DNA of 64,000 bases from Chloroflexota bacterium (GCA_030607875.1 JAUWJD010000004.1:1-64000), one strand, 5' to 3'. Shown: positions 1 to 11,985, counted from the first letter of the stretch. Notes: a model not told the origin generated them from the sequence alone. Numbers and translations: made by a program.

Positions 1-678
1 CCCGCACCCCCGCTCACAACCCGTCCCAGCCTGGAGTACCAGCATGCCTTCGACCTGTGCGCGGTGGAGGCCCGCCATGAGGAAGGGGCGGTGGCCGTCT
101 TTGCGGCTAGTCACTTCTACGCGCGAGAGTTGCTCAAACGCCTGGATGGCATAGAGTGTAGACTCGTTCCAATAGGCGGCTGGTGTTCATCCACAGGGGA
201 CATTGGCGAACTGTTGGGGCCCGAAGTGAACCAGGTCAACGTTGAAACGTTTGAACGTTTCAACGTTCCAACGAACATAGCCCTGTGGGCTGAGCCACAG
301 ATGGAAGACGGGCCGCAGGTCCTGAAGCACATCGCCCAGCTGTTGCTCCCAGGTGCAAAGCTGTACGTCGTTGTCTCTGACTGGCTGGCGGCCTTTCTTC
401 CGGAGTGGCGGCGCGAGGATCGCCGACCGGGACGGCGATCCGCCGGTCTGCGGCGAACTCTGTCCTGGCTGCGGCAAGCGCACTTTGATGTCGAAAAGCC
501 GTACGGCTTTCACGGCCCGTGCAGCATCCTCTGGGGTTTTGCCTCACGCGGTCTGGCGCGTCTGGGCCGGGACGATTGGGCCGACCGCTGCCACTTCCAG
601 ATGCGCGCCCAGTACGTCGTCCGCGGACGGCAGGCGCTTTTCGCCCCCGTTGCGGTGGCCGTGGCTAGGAGGAAGTAG
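1..678 (+). CDS. Hypothetical protein, possibly a degenerate SAM-methyltransferase-like protein; 5' end probably outside window
   Basis: Frame open from base 1 through the GTG at 64 to the stop at 678; contains an in-frame AACGTT repeat array (VNVETFERFNVPT). Confidence 0.55.
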   Translation, partial: PAPPLTTRPSLEYQHAFDLCAVEARHEEGAVAVFAASHFYARELLKRLDGIECRLVPIGGWCSSTGDIGELLGPEVNQVNVETFERFNVPTNIALWAEPQMEDGPQVLKHIAQLLLPGAKLYVVVSDWLAAFLPEWRREDRRPGRRSAGLRRTLSWLRQAHFDVEKPYGFHGPCSILWGFASRGLARLGRDDWADRCHFQMRAQYVVRGRQALFAPVAVAVARRK

Positions 679-687
679 GACCTCAGA

Positions 688-1584
688 ATGGTGCACTGCC
701 CAGTATGTTCAACGTTGGCCCGCAAACCGCTGGCACACGTTGGTGATTACACTGTGTATCAATGCTCGTCATGCCAGCTACGTTTCAGTGACCCAATGCA
801 GCACCCCGGCGCTCAGTGGTATGAGCAATCGCAGCTATACTTGGAGAGACGAGAGAGAACGACAGCAGTTCCAATGTTCATCATTCGCCGAGACTGGAGA
901 TACCGGTCGTTCTTCTCACTGAAGCTCAATCCCGGGGCAGAGTTGCTCGAGGTAGGGTGCGGCAGTGGAATGTTTTTGAGACTGGCGGCGGAACAAGGAT
1001 ACAAGATCACCGGAATAGACAATGATCCCTCCGCTGTACACGCAGCAGGTAAAGTCTACGGAATGAATGAGGTGCAGGCCCTCTCCGCAGAAGAGCTTCT
1101 GTCAGATCCCTGGCGTCGCTCCTTCGACGTCATCTGCCTGTTCGATGTATTGGAACATCTGGAAGAGCCCGCAGAAGTAGTCCGGGGGCTTGGCGAGATG
1201 CTTGCCGCAGGGGGACATCTGGTGTGCACCGTGCCGAGCCACCAACGCTGGCCGCAGTGGTTCGCCGAAGATGTGGACGTGCCACCGCATCATCTCACCT
1301 TGTGGAGCCAAACTGCGCTCAAGATATGCTTCGAAGGCGCAGGTCTGAAGCTTGCCACCATCCTAAGGAGCCCACTCCTGGGCGATAACCTGTTGCACCA
1401 GGCCAGCCTGCGGTGGAAGGCACTTCAGCGGCTGGACATTGTAGGGATGGCACTTCGAGCTGCAGGTCAGTTTGTGGTGATGCCAGTGATAGCACGCGTG
1501 CTGTCGCTCATGCCAAACGCGGGCGGCTTCACCTTATTGGGAGTCGCTTACAAAGCAGGTGACGGGCCAAGGCATGAACAGTGA
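688..1584 (+). CDS. Class I SAM-dependent methyltransferase with N-terminal Cys4 zinc-ribbon-like region
   Basis: CPVCS...CSSC plus motif LLEVGCGSGMFLRLAAEQG and FDVICLFDVLEHLEEP. Confidence 0.85.
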   Translation: MVHCPVCSTLARKPLAHVGDYTVYQCSSCQLRFSDPMQHPGAQWYEQSQLYLERRERTTAVPMFIIRRDWRYRSFFSLKLNPGAELLEVGCGSGMFLRLAAEQGYKITGIDNDPSAVHAAGKVYGMNEVQALSAEELLSDPWRRSFDVICLFDVLEHLEEPAEVVRGLGEMLAAGGHLVCTVPSHQRWPQWFAEDVDVPPHHLTLWSQTALKICFEGAGLKLATILRSPLLGDNLLHQASLRWKALQRLDIVGMALRAAGQFVVMPVIARVLSLMPNAGGFTLLGVAYKAGDGPRHEQ

Positions 1585-3013
1585 CACCAGCGTGAAAGCC
1601 ATAGCCGCTCTGGATTCCTGGCTGGAGACCATGCGTGGCCCCGATGGCTACGGCGGGCCAGTAGCTCACTGGTGGCAGAACTGCCTGCAGTTCACCGGGG
1701 CCGGATTGGACTGGCGCTATGAAGGCATCGTCAGCGGCTATCTGAACCTGTACTGCAAGACCGGTGAGCAGGGATGGCTGGCCAAAGCCCGCAGAGCCGG
1801 GGACGACCTGCTGCAAGGGCAACTGCCCACCGGGAACTACCGCCACTCGTGTTTTGAGCTGAACCCTTACACCGGCGGCACGCCCCACGAGGCCGCCTGC
1901 GACTTGGCCTTGCTGCACCTGGCAAAGGCGCTGCGCGAGCAGGGCGACCCGGCCTGCCAAACCTACCTGGCCACGGCGGAACGCAACATCCGCGGCTACT
2001 ACATCGAGCGACTGTGGGACGCCGAGGCCCAGTCGTTCCGCGACCATCCCCGCATTCCGTCCTTCGTGCCCAACAAGGCCGCCACGCTGGTCGAGGCGCT
2101 CTTCAAGCTGGCGGCTTTGAGCGGCGAAGGGGCATGGATCGAGATCTACGCCCTGCCCACGCTGGAGGCCGTGCTGGCCCATCAGGTACAGGGAGGCCCT
2201 CTGGACGGGGCCATCTACCAGTACAGCCACCAGGGGCGACTCGTGCGCAAGTTCTTCCCCTTCTACATCGCCCGCTGTGTGCCGGGGCTGCTGGCCGGGT
2301 ACGAGCACAGCAACGATGAGCATAGTCGAAGGGAGCGCTATCTGGACGCCGCCCGGCGAGCGATGGCCTTTGTGTTACGCTGGCGCTACGAGGACGGCAG
2401 CTTCCCCCAGGTGGTCTACCGCGGCGGGCGGGTCAACCGCTACCCCCAATGGGTGGCTGGCGTGGGAGACATCCTGCGGGCCATGGCGCTGCTAGAAGCG
2501 TACGGCCTTGAGGCCGACCCAGAGCCCACTCGGCAGTGGTTGCTGCAGGGCCAAGAGCCGAGCGGTGGCTTCCGCACCGCGCGGGGGTTTGCCTCGCAGA
2601 TCTCGCAGCGTGAACCAGGAGAGCTGCCCGAATTCCGCGACCTGCTGCCCGTAGTGGGTTGGAACGACAAAGCCTTCCGCTATCTGACGGAGGTCTTGCC
2701 GGCAGGCTCTGGAATTGCGGGCCAAGAGCGCTATCAACGGATCGCCTTCGGCGAAACCCCCGTCCAGCGAGGACCAGTTGCGGACAAACGGAGGGCTGCC
2801 AGCGTCGATCCGTTTATCCGTTTCCCATCCGTTGACAGCGCCGTTGACAGCCACCCACCGCTCGAGCGCGAGTGTTTGCTGCGCGGTCAGGATCTTCGAT
2901 ATCGAGAGGACGAAGCAAGCATCGAGCTGCGCCGAGGCGCAAAGCTTCTTTACCGCTGGAAAAAGGGTGAGGCCTGGGCCCAGGTTTGTACGCCGGAGAT
3001 GCTGTGGAAGTAG
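1574..3013 (+). CDS. Hypothetical protein, alpha/alpha-toroid-like (terpene cyclase/six-hairpin-like repeats)
   Basis: Long ORF in operon; repeated helical segments with W/G motifs; ATG at 1574 preferred over GTG at 1559. Confidence 0.6.
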   Translation: MNSDTSVKAIAALDSWLETMRGPDGYGGPVAHWWQNCLQFTGAGLDWRYEGIVSGYLNLYCKTGEQGWLAKARRAGDDLLQGQLPTGNYRHSCFELNPYTGGTPHEAACDLALLHLAKALREQGDPACQTYLATAERNIRGYYIERLWDAEAQSFRDHPRIPSFVPNKAATLVEALFKLAALSGEGAWIEIYALPTLEAVLAHQVQGGPLDGAIYQYSHQGRLVRKFFPFYIARCVPGLLAGYEHSNDEHSRRERYLDAARRAMAFVLRWRYEDGSFPQVVYRGGRVNRYPQWVAGVGDILRAMALLEAYGLEADPEPTRQWLLQGQEPSGGFRTARGFASQISQREPGELPEFRDLLPVVGWNDKAFRYLTEVLPAGSGIAGQERYQRIAFGETPVQRGPVADKRRAASVDPFIRFPSVDSAVDSHPPLERECLLRGQDLRYREDEASIELRRGAKLLYRWKKGEAWAQVCTPEMLWK

Positions 3014-3023
3014 CGGTGCAGGT

Positions 3024-4151
3024 ATGAAGGTCTTGTGGGAGTCGCTCAATGCGCAAGCAGGCTGGGTCTTTTTCCTGGGACTGACTGCGGTTTCGCTGTG
3101 GTTTTGTTGGAAGCGGCGCCAGGATCAGGCGCTGGCCCGACGCTTGCAGACGGAAAAGTCGGAACCGGTGGAGTGGGTGCCTGGGCCCAAGGTCAGCGTG
3201 CTGGTGGCGGCCTGGAACGAGGCGGACGTCATCGCGGAACACATCGAGTCTTTCCTGCGGCTGCGTTACCCCAACAGGGAATTGATCTTGTGTGCTGGAG
3301 GCAATGACGGTACTTGCGAAATCGCGAGCCAGCACGCTGGCGGGCAGGTGCTGCTGCTGGAGCAGCAGCCGGGGGAAGGAAAGCAGCGCGCACTGCAGCG
3401 CTGCCTGGAAAAAGCCGGCGGGGAGATCATTTTCCTCACCGATGCCGACTGCCTGCTGGACGACGATACCTTCGGCCGCACGCTGGCCCCGCTGCTGGAG
3501 GGGGAAGACGTGACAACGGGCACTTCGCGGCCCTTGCGGTCGCAACTGCACAACCCCTTCGTGGCCCACCAATGGTACACCAACCTCTTCGTGGACGCAC
3601 GGCGGCCAGAGTTTATCAGCGGAATCCTGGGCCGAAATTGTGCGCTGAAGCGGGAGGCGCTGCAGCAAATTGGTGGATTTGGCGCGCAGGTGTATACCGG
3701 CACGGATTATCACACCGCCAAGCTTCTGCTGCGGCACGGTTTTGACATGCGCTATGTGCAGGACAGCGCTGTGCAGACCCGATACCCGGCGACGTTTCGC
3801 TCCTACTGGCGTCGCCAATCGCGCTGGGTGCGCAACCTGATGGTACACGGACCAGCTTTCGGAGCCTACGACGAGCTGGCCATGGCCTTGCGCACGTCCC
3901 TGGTGGGATGGACGATGCTTCTGCTGCCACTCATCTCGCTCGCCGCAGGTCCGATTGTGCTCGCAGTCTGGGGTGTGCTGCTCGGACACGCCTTCCTGGC
4001 CAAGCTGCGCTATGCCCACTTTGCGCGTCTCTACCAGGGCATCGAAATCCCCTTGAAGCAGTATCTGCTCATTCCGCTGTACTCATTTGTGGACTTTATC
4101 GCCTGGAGCCTGCCGTTGCTCGACATGCTTATCCGCAGGCATCAATGGTGA
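3024..4151 (+). CDS. Glycosyltransferase family 2 membrane protein
   Basis: KVSVLVAAWNEADVIAEHIESFL, DAD motif (FLTDADCLLDDD), QSRWVRN, C-terminal TM helices; ATG at 3024. Confidence 0.85.
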   Translation: MKVLWESLNAQAGWVFFLGLTAVSLWFCWKRRQDQALARRLQTEKSEPVEWVPGPKVSVLVAAWNEADVIAEHIESFLRLRYPNRELILCAGGNDGTCEIASQHAGGQVLLLEQQPGEGKQRALQRCLEKAGGEIIFLTDADCLLDDDTFGRTLAPLLEGEDVTTGTSRPLRSQLHNPFVAHQWYTNLFVDARRPEFISGILGRNCALKREALQQIGGFGAQVYTGTDYHTAKLLLRHGFDMRYVQDSAVQTRYPATFRSYWRRQSRWVRNLMVHGPAFGAYDELAMALRTSLVGWTMLLLPLISLAAGPIVLAVWGVLLGHAFLAKLRYAHFARLYQGIEIPLKQYLLIPLYSFVDFIAWSLPLLDMLIRRHQW

Positions 4152-4191
4152 GAATGGGAAGAGTACACCAATTGCATCAACTCCATATTTG

Positions 4192-4296
4192 TTTTTCGTG
4201 TCTTTCGTTCTTCTTCGTGTTTTTCGTGTACCTTCTTGTACTTCGTTTTCCTTCGTGTTTTTCGTTTTTCTTCGTGTATTTCGTGTACTCTTTCAG
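4192..4296 (+). repeat. Degenerate TTCGTGTTTTTCGTG-type tandem repeat
   Basis: Reiterated TTCGTGT / TTTTTCGTG / TTCTTCGTG units immediately upstream of the GT4 start codon. Confidence 0.8.
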
Positions 4297-4305
4297 GGGT
4301 GCGAC

Positions 4306-5433
4306 GTGAAGATCGCGCTAGTCACCAAGCCAGACAAACAGATGACCGGACTGCTGCGCTATGCCCTGAGCATCTACGATGCCTTGAGGGCAAGAGGAGT
4401 GGACGTGGCACTGCTCCATCCCAGGGTGCCGGGCGCGATGGCGCGGCTGGGCAGAGTCTTGAACTTGGACGCCGAGGCCGTCTTTTCCTCCTATCCGCTG
4501 TCTGCCCATCTCCCTGGAGCCTCCATCTGCCACCTGGCCAGCCAGACCCTGGCCACGCTGCTGCTCTTCCAGCGCCTGCCGCGCACCGTGGTCACAGTAC
4601 ATGACATCATCCCCTATTGGGTGCGCGACCACAAAGCCTTGAGCACGTACCGCAATGCCTTCGAGCGGCTTGCTGACCGGCTGGCGCTGCGGGCACTGCG
4701 CCGTGCCGATGCGCTGATCGCCATTTCCAATTTCACCAAATCGTGTATAATAGAGGCCCTCGACTACCCAGCGGAGCGCATTCACGTGATCCATCGAGCG
4801 GTGGACAGGGAGGTCTTCCGACCTCTTTCGGTGCCGCCAGCGTTCCGGCAGAAATACGGGCTGGACAAGGATCAACGATACGTGCTCTACGTGGGCTCGG
4901 AAGATCCGCGCAAGAACCTCGAGACGTTGATCAAAGCATTTGCCGCCGTACAAGAACGTTTGCCAGCGGCCAGGTGGATCAAGGCTGGATCGGCGTACTT
5001 TGCCGCGGAACGCGAGAAGCTGTTGGCGTGGGTGGCGGAGTTGGGACTAGAAGGGAAGGTGCGTTTCCTGGATCAGGTACCTGATGAGGATTTGCCCCTG
5101 CTGTACAACGCAGTGGAGGTCTTCGTGCTGCCCTCGTTCTATGAGGGGTTCGGCCTCCCCGCGCTGGAGGCCATGAGCTGCGGCACGCCGGTGATCGCCT
5201 CCAACCGGGCCTCGCTGCCCGAGGTGGTGGGCGAAGGGGGCGTGTTGGTGGATCCGCAGGACGAGCAGGAGATGGCACAGCGAATCGTCGAACTCATCGC
5301 CAAGCCCGAGCGACGCGCCGCCGCGTCGCAAGCAGCATTGCAGCAGGCCGATCGCTTCTCGCTGGAGCGCCAGGCGAGCGAGACCGTGGGCGTTTACAAA
5401 GAGGCGAGGTCCCCCCAGAGCGACGCATGTTGA
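4306..5433 (+). CDS. Glycosyltransferase family 4 (group 1)
   Basis: [62 protein letters not shown] at 4306 gives a canonical N-terminus [15 protein letters not shown]. Confidence 0.88.
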   Translation: MKIALVTKPDKQMTGLLRYALSIYDALRARGVDVALLHPRVPGAMARLGRVLNLDAEAVFSSYPLSAHLPGASICHLASQTLATLLLFQRLPRTVVTVHDIIPYWVRDHKALSTYRNAFERLADRLALRALRRADALIAISNFTKSCIIEALDYPAERIHVIHRAVDREVFRPLSVPPAFRQKYGLDKDQRYVLYVGSEDPRKNLETLIKAFAAVQERLPAARWIKAGSAYFAAEREKLLAWVAELGLEGKVRFLDQVPDEDLPLLYNAVEVFVLPSFYEGFGLPALEAMSCGTPVIASNRASLPEVVGEGGVLVDPQDEQEMAQRIVELIAKPERRAAASQAALQQADRFSLERQASETVGVYKEARSPQSDAC

Positions 5434-6158
5434 GCAAGTACACTAGGCTTCTCTACCGAGCAGTCGAATGGCTATATGATTGGTCCAATGTGTACTTCAT
5501 CGCGCGCTACCGGCATGTCTTCGGCAACCTACCGCCCTGCCACAAAGGAACCACCCTGGAGGTTGGCTGCGGGGATAGCCTGCTGTGGACCTCGCGTCTC
5601 GCAGCTCGGAGCAGATTGCTCATAGCGATGGACCTAGCTGGAGACAGAGCCCGTAACGCAAAGCAACTGGCGAGCCGCCCGCACAGTCAGTTGCAGAATG
5701 TCGCATGGGTGGTAGCTGATGTGGTGGCGATGCCGTTCAGGTCGGGCTGTCTAGAGGCAGTTACTTGCATTGATGTCATTGAGCACATTCCGGATCACCA
5801 CACGGCAATGAGCGAGATCGCGAGAGTGATCACAGACTGTGGGAAAGCGGTTGTCACCACGATGCACGAAAATCGGCCTCACTACTTATATCCAGTTGTC
5901 TTTGCGGATCACGTCCGCGAGTACACCCCGGAATCGCTGGAACAGCTCTGTCACGAGGGGCGGATGAGGGTGGTCAAGCATTTCTCGTTCTATAAACCCC
6001 TAACGATGGTAATGCGAGAGTTGCAGGGAGTGATTCCCAGGTTCAAACTACCTTTGGTGACCCTCCTGGTGCGCCTGCCTGTTGCGCTGCTGGCATATGT
6101 CGGCGAAATCGATGCCAGGCCAGGAGGGGGGATTGGAGTGGTGATAGAGCCATGCTAG
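5427..6158 (+). CDS. Class I SAM-dependent methyltransferase
   Basis: TTLEVGCGDSLLWTSRL, AVTCIDVIEHIPDHHTAMSEIARV; overlaps previous stop. Confidence 0.82.
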   Translation: MLSKYTRLLYRAVEWLYDWSNVYFIARYRHVFGNLPPCHKGTTLEVGCGDSLLWTSRLAARSRLLIAMDLAGDRARNAKQLASRPHSQLQNVAWVVADVVAMPFRSGCLEAVTCIDVIEHIPDHHTAMSEIARVITDCGKAVVTTMHENRPHYLYPVVFADHVREYTPESLEQLCHEGRMRVVKHFSFYKPLTMVMRELQGVIPRFKLPLVTLLVRLPVALLAYVGEIDARPGGGIGVVIEPC

Positions 6159-6189
6159 TCGGAGCATCATGCATGGGGGCAACGGGGCC

Positions 6190-7368
6190 ATGACGGCAAC
6201 CAGCACCTATGGCGAAGGCGAACTCGTCAGCCGTATCCGGGAGCAGTTACAGGGCTTCTGGGGCAGGCAGGAGCTGCAGATCCTGGGCCTCAACCTGGCG
6301 CTGCACACGCTGGTGCAGCTCGTGGCCATGTTGTTCATGCCCTTGCCGTACTATTCGCGGCTGAGCCTGCACGACGGCAACATATACTTCCGCCTGGCGC
6401 AGAATCTGTGGCCTGCCCAGCCCCTGGCGCACCTCAGCTGGCACAAGCGGATCCTGCACATCGTCGTCAGCGGGTACGCCATCCCTTGGAACATGGAGTG
6501 GTCTTTCCTGGTCGTGGGGATAGTGGCCGCCTCCCTATCGGCAGTGTTCTTCTACAAGGTCGTCAGGCGCTACGCCGAGCATCCCTTTCGCCTGACGCTG
6601 CTATACAGCGCACTGCCCTGGCTCTTCTTCGCTGCCCATCACGGGCTGACCGAGCCGCTATTGATGCTCACGGTCCTGGCAGGCTTCTACTATTTCTTCG
6701 AGGAACGCTACGTGGCCTGCACCGTCGCTTTTGCCCTGGCGCTGCTGACCAAGGAATTGGCGGCTTTTCCAGCGCTGGCAGTGGGTCTGCTGATGATACG
6801 CCGGCGCGGCTGGCGACGAGCGCTGTGGTTCGGTGCCGCACTGATCCCGCTCATTGGGTTCTGCTTGCTGTACGGCCTGCGGTGGAACAACTGCACCTGG
6901 TGCCTGGGGATGGGCGAGTGGAACGCACCGGAGGGCTTTTTCTCGCTGCGCACAGGCCTGTACTGGATGGCGCAAGCGGTGATCAAGGGCACCAATTCCT
7001 CGGCCAACCCGGCCGTGGCATTGCTCTATGACGTCGGGAACCAGGTTCTCAACGGCCTCTCTTTGATCGTGTTGGCACTGGGCGTGTACCTCCTCTGGAG
7101 GAAGGGCCTCCGTGAACTCGCTTTCATCAACACGATACTGCTTGTCATGGTATTCTTCCTAGGCGAGTTGATGTACCAGTTCAACCACTGCGTCGGCCGC
7201 AAGTTCCTCCTGCTGTCCCCGGCGCTCGTTGCCTACGATCAATGGATAGGCAGCAACCGGCGGGCGCTACGCATTGGCTACTGGGTGCTGATTGCTGGGA
7301 TGCTGGCGTTGGGGATTCTTTGGACCTTCATATATGCCAAGTTCTTCCTGTTCTACAAGGTGTTCTGA
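6190..7368 (+). CDS. Multipass membrane protein, GT-C-like
   Basis: Many hydrophobic helices, located among glycosyltransferases. Confidence 0.6.
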   Translation: MTATSTYGEGELVSRIREQLQGFWGRQELQILGLNLALHTLVQLVAMLFMPLPYYSRLSLHDGNIYFRLAQNLWPAQPLAHLSWHKRILHIVVSGYAIPWNMEWSFLVVGIVAASLSAVFFYKVVRRYAEHPFRLTLLYSALPWLFFAAHHGLTEPLLMLTVLAGFYYFFEERYVACTVAFALALLTKELAAFPALAVGLLMIRRRGWRRALWFGAALIPLIGFCLLYGLRWNNCTWCLGMGEWNAPEGFFSLRTGLYWMAQAVIKGTNSSANPAVALLYDVGNQVLNGLSLIVLALGVYLLWRKGLRELAFINTILLVMVFFLGELMYQFNHCVGRKFLLLSPALVAYDQWIGSNRRALRIGYWVLIAGMLALGILWTFIYAKFFLFYKVF

Positions 7369-7427
7369 ACAGGCTGGCAAGGGACGTATGCTGCACCGCA
7401 GATTCCGTCCGGCACTTGGGGCATGGA

Positions 7428-8576
7428 ATGAGAATCGTCCTCTTTGATTTCATTTTCGACCAGGAAAGACCGGGAATCAGTGGGTTGAGCGATATCGTCT
7501 GGAATTGGGCCAGACATCTGGTGGCCATGGGGGACAGAGTGCACATCGTGGCCCCGTACCCCAAGTCTGCTCAGCCCCCAGAAGGTACCTTCGTCCACCG
7601 CTTTCCTGTGCCCCCAATCGGCTACCGCAACATCATTGGACACGTCCTGATCGTGCTTCGAGGATGGCTCGAGATTCAGAAGCTCGGCCGTGTGGACATC
7701 ATCCAGGCACCGGAGTACCTGTCGACAGGCGTGTTTGCCCTGCTGAGCAGAGACACTCCAGTGGTGTTGCGCGTACCGGGGAACATCTACGAACGAGTTG
7801 CACATGGCAATCCGTTCGACTGGTCCGTCACGCAAGTGTTGAAGGCAGCCGCTCGCGTATCGGCCCGGCGGTGCGCTCGCATCATTGTCACCAGTGAAGA
7901 CATGAGGTCATGGTGGGCCAAGACCGGGGCACCCGAGTCCAGAATGGTGCTGATCCCCACAGGAGTTGATGTTGAGTTATTTCGGCCCATCGTCAATGCT
8001 CGCACCTTGCTTGGGATACCTCGTGATCGGAAGGTCATTCTCTACGTGGGCCGTCTGTCCCATGAGAAGGGAATCCAACACCTACTGGAGGCTTTGCCTG
8101 CTGTTGATAAAGACACCCCTGACGTGGAACTGCACCTAGTAGGAGATGGAAAGCTTAGGAGCCATTTGCTGGAGTTGGCCAAGAAACTGCAGGTCGAAAA
8201 GCGAGTCACTTTCCACGGCTGGCTTGACCAGCCATCTCTGCCCATGTACTATTCAGCCGCCGATGTGACGGTATTGCCCTCTTTCACCGAGGGGCTCCCA
8301 CGGACGATGCTCGAGGCAATGGCTTGCGGCTCCCCATTCTTGGGAACGACGATTACGGGCGTAGTTGACCACGTGCAGGACGGTGAAACGGGATTTCTAG
8401 TACCGCCGGGGGATAGCAACGAACTTGCCCAGAAGCTCAGAATGGTCTTGAAGAATGCCACTCAGGCGCGTGAAATTGGCGAAAGAGGCCGCGAATATGT
8501 GCTCCGCAAGCTCGACTGGAGGGTGATTGTTCAGAGAATGCGGCAAGAAGTCTACCACAGAATCGGGCAGGACTAG
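7428..8576 (+). CDS. Glycosyltransferase family 4
   Basis: VILYVGRLSHEKGIQHLLEAL, VTVLPSFTEGLPRTMLEAMACGSPFLGT. Confidence 0.88.
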   Translation: MRIVLFDFIFDQERPGISGLSDIVWNWARHLVAMGDRVHIVAPYPKSAQPPEGTFVHRFPVPPIGYRNIIGHVLIVLRGWLEIQKLGRVDIIQAPEYLSTGVFALLSRDTPVVLRVPGNIYERVAHGNPFDWSVTQVLKAAARVSARRCARIIVTSEDMRSWWAKTGAPESRMVLIPTGVDVELFRPIVNARTLLGIPRDRKVILYVGRLSHEKGIQHLLEALPAVDKDTPDVELHLVGDGKLRSHLLELAKKLQVEKRVTFHGWLDQPSLPMYYSAADVTVLPSFTEGLPRTMLEAMACGSPFLGTTITGVVDHVQDGETGFLVPPGDSNELAQKLRMVLKNATQAREIGERGREYVLRKLDWRVIVQRMRQEVYHRIGQD

Positions 8577-8623
8577 GCCATCCGGCAGATGCTGGCTGCG
8601 GATTGAGAGCGAAAACAGGGCGA

Positions 8624-9814
8624 ATGCACATAGTGTTCATCGATTCAATATGCAACCCTCGGAGGCCGGGTGTTGGAGGAGTAAGCGACATCAACTGGTA
8701 TTTGGCCCGCGAACTGGTGCGGGCCAGCGATCGTGTGACAGTGGTTGGTGCCTATGAAGAGGGTGTGACGTCTCCGTATCCTGGGCCCGAGCTGGTAGTA
8801 GCACCTGGAACCGTGGTTCGCCGCAACAACATTGTCAAGCACGTAAGGCGCGCGATGCGGCTTGCCCGTGCCGCAAGGCAAGTCGATTCGGCAGACGTGT
8901 ATCATGTGCCGGACTCTATCACTGTTGCGGCGCTGGCTCTCCTGGGCCCAGGTAATAGAGTAGTCTGGCACGGCCACTCCAACGTCTATCATCATGCACA
9001 GCACGGCATTCCCTGGGACCGGAGCATGTACGAACTCATGCGGTTGGCAACGCACTTTGCTTCCACGCGCATTGCTCGGGTGATTGCCCTGGGCCCTAGC
9101 CTGGTGCCGTGGTGGGAGAGGTCCGGCTTTGCGCGCGAGCGCATTACTGTTGTACCCAACGGCGTCGATCTTAGCGATGAGGCCGCACAAGTATCAGAAC
9201 CGCTGGTTCCGGATTTGTGGAGTGGGCACGAGCACCGTCTGCTCTATGTTGGCCGGTTGTCCGCCGAGAAGGGCGGCTACGGCGAACTGATCGACGCTGT
9301 TGAGGCCCTCAGCAAGAGCATGTCCGTGGGCCTGCTGTTTCTTGGCCACGGTCCTTTGCGCGGTGAGTTGGAGAGAAAAATCGAGGAGCGTGGCCTGGCC
9401 AGGATAGTGGCCTGCATGGGCCACCAGCCGCGAGAGGTTGTGCAGCACGCCTACGCGACCGCAGACCTGGTTGTGCTGCCAAGCCGGGGAGAGATGATGC
9501 CGCGCGTGATGCTGGAGGCGTGGGCAGCAGGCGTGCCGTTTATGGCAAGTGCCGTAGGAGCGATCCCTGACTATTTGGTGGACGGTGAGAACGGGTTCTT
9601 GCTAGCCTCGATTGAGCCGGGCTATCTCGCTTCGAGGCTACGAGAGGCCCTGGGAGACTCCAAGCTGCGGGCGCAGGTAGCTGAACGGGGAAAAGATACA
9701 GCACGGGGAATGTCGTGGACCCACACAGCAGCGCGCTATCGGAAAGTGTATTGCTCTGTGATACGAGATATCGAGACTCAAAGTGGCTCCGTACTGGGCC
9801 GAAACAGGAGGTAG
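8624..9814 (+). CDS. Glycosyltransferase family 4
   Basis: RLLYVGRLSAEKGGYGELIDAV, LVVLPSRGEMMPRVMLEAWAAGVPFMAS. Confidence 0.87.
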   Translation: MHIVFIDSICNPRRPGVGGVSDINWYLARELVRASDRVTVVGAYEEGVTSPYPGPELVVAPGTVVRRNNIVKHVRRAMRLARAARQVDSADVYHVPDSITVAALALLGPGNRVVWHGHSNVYHHAQHGIPWDRSMYELMRLATHFASTRIARVIALGPSLVPWWERSGFARERITVVPNGVDLSDEAAQVSEPLVPDLWSGHEHRLLYVGRLSAEKGGYGELIDAVEALSKSMSVGLLFLGHGPLRGELERKIEERGLARIVACMGHQPREVVQHAYATADLVVLPSRGEMMPRVMLEAWAAGVPFMASAVGAIPDYLVDGENGFLLASIEPGYLASRLREALGDSKLRAQVAERGKDTARGMSWTHTAARYRKVYCSVIRDIETQSGSVLGRNRR

Positions 9815-9888
9815 CCGGTGGAAAGGCGGGGAAGGATCCTTGTGTGATGAGTTGTTGGCAGTCGGGTCAGCCGTGTATGCTACTGCAG

Positions 9889-10000
9889 AGTACTGCGTCA
9901 ACAGTTCGTCCCGCTCGACGGGACTGCTAAACTCCGGCAGTCGTTTCTATGTGATAATCGAGCCAAAGGGGCTTAGCAACCTTCGGCGCACGAAGCAGTA
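9889..10000 (+). repeat. Dispersed noncoding repeat, short copy (partner at 58893-59095, opposite orientation)
   Basis: GTACTGCGTCAACAGTTCGT ... GCTCGACGGGACTGCTAAACTC ... GATAATCGAGCCAAAGGGGCTT ... GCACGAAGCAGTA matches the reverse complement of 58893-59095 in the same block order. Confidence 0.82.
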
Positions 10001-10015
10001 AGAACAAGGGAGTGA

Positions 10016-11943
<1,928 letters not shown>

Positions 11944-11978
11944 TTACGCATTTCGCATTTCGAAATTGGAATTTGGAA
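11944..11978 (+). repeat. AATTCGCATTTCGAAATT-type repeat flanking the four-helix-bundle gene (left)
   Basis: TTACGCATTTCGCATTTCGAAATTGGAATTTGGAA. Confidence 0.6.
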
Positions 11979-11985
11979 CCTGCCC

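Noticed and set aside
2814-4019. Long minus-strand ORF (401 aa) opposite the GT2 gene; also 23102-24367, 32529-33854, 49629-50948
   Set aside because: Antisense shadows of well-supported plus-strand genes in GC-rich DNA; low-complexity residue composition and no recognisable motifs.
4743-4752. TATAAT promoter-like motif
   Set aside because: Lies inside the GT4 coding sequence (CGTGTATAATAGAGG) with no -35 and no downstream start in a sensible place.
9910-9960. Resemblance of GCTCGACGGGACTGCTAAACTC to the tmRNA 5' segment (TTCGACGGGATTTGCGAAAC)
   Set aside because: No acceptor stem, no tag ORF and no CCA-proximal T-arm in either copy; similarity is limited to about 15 nt.
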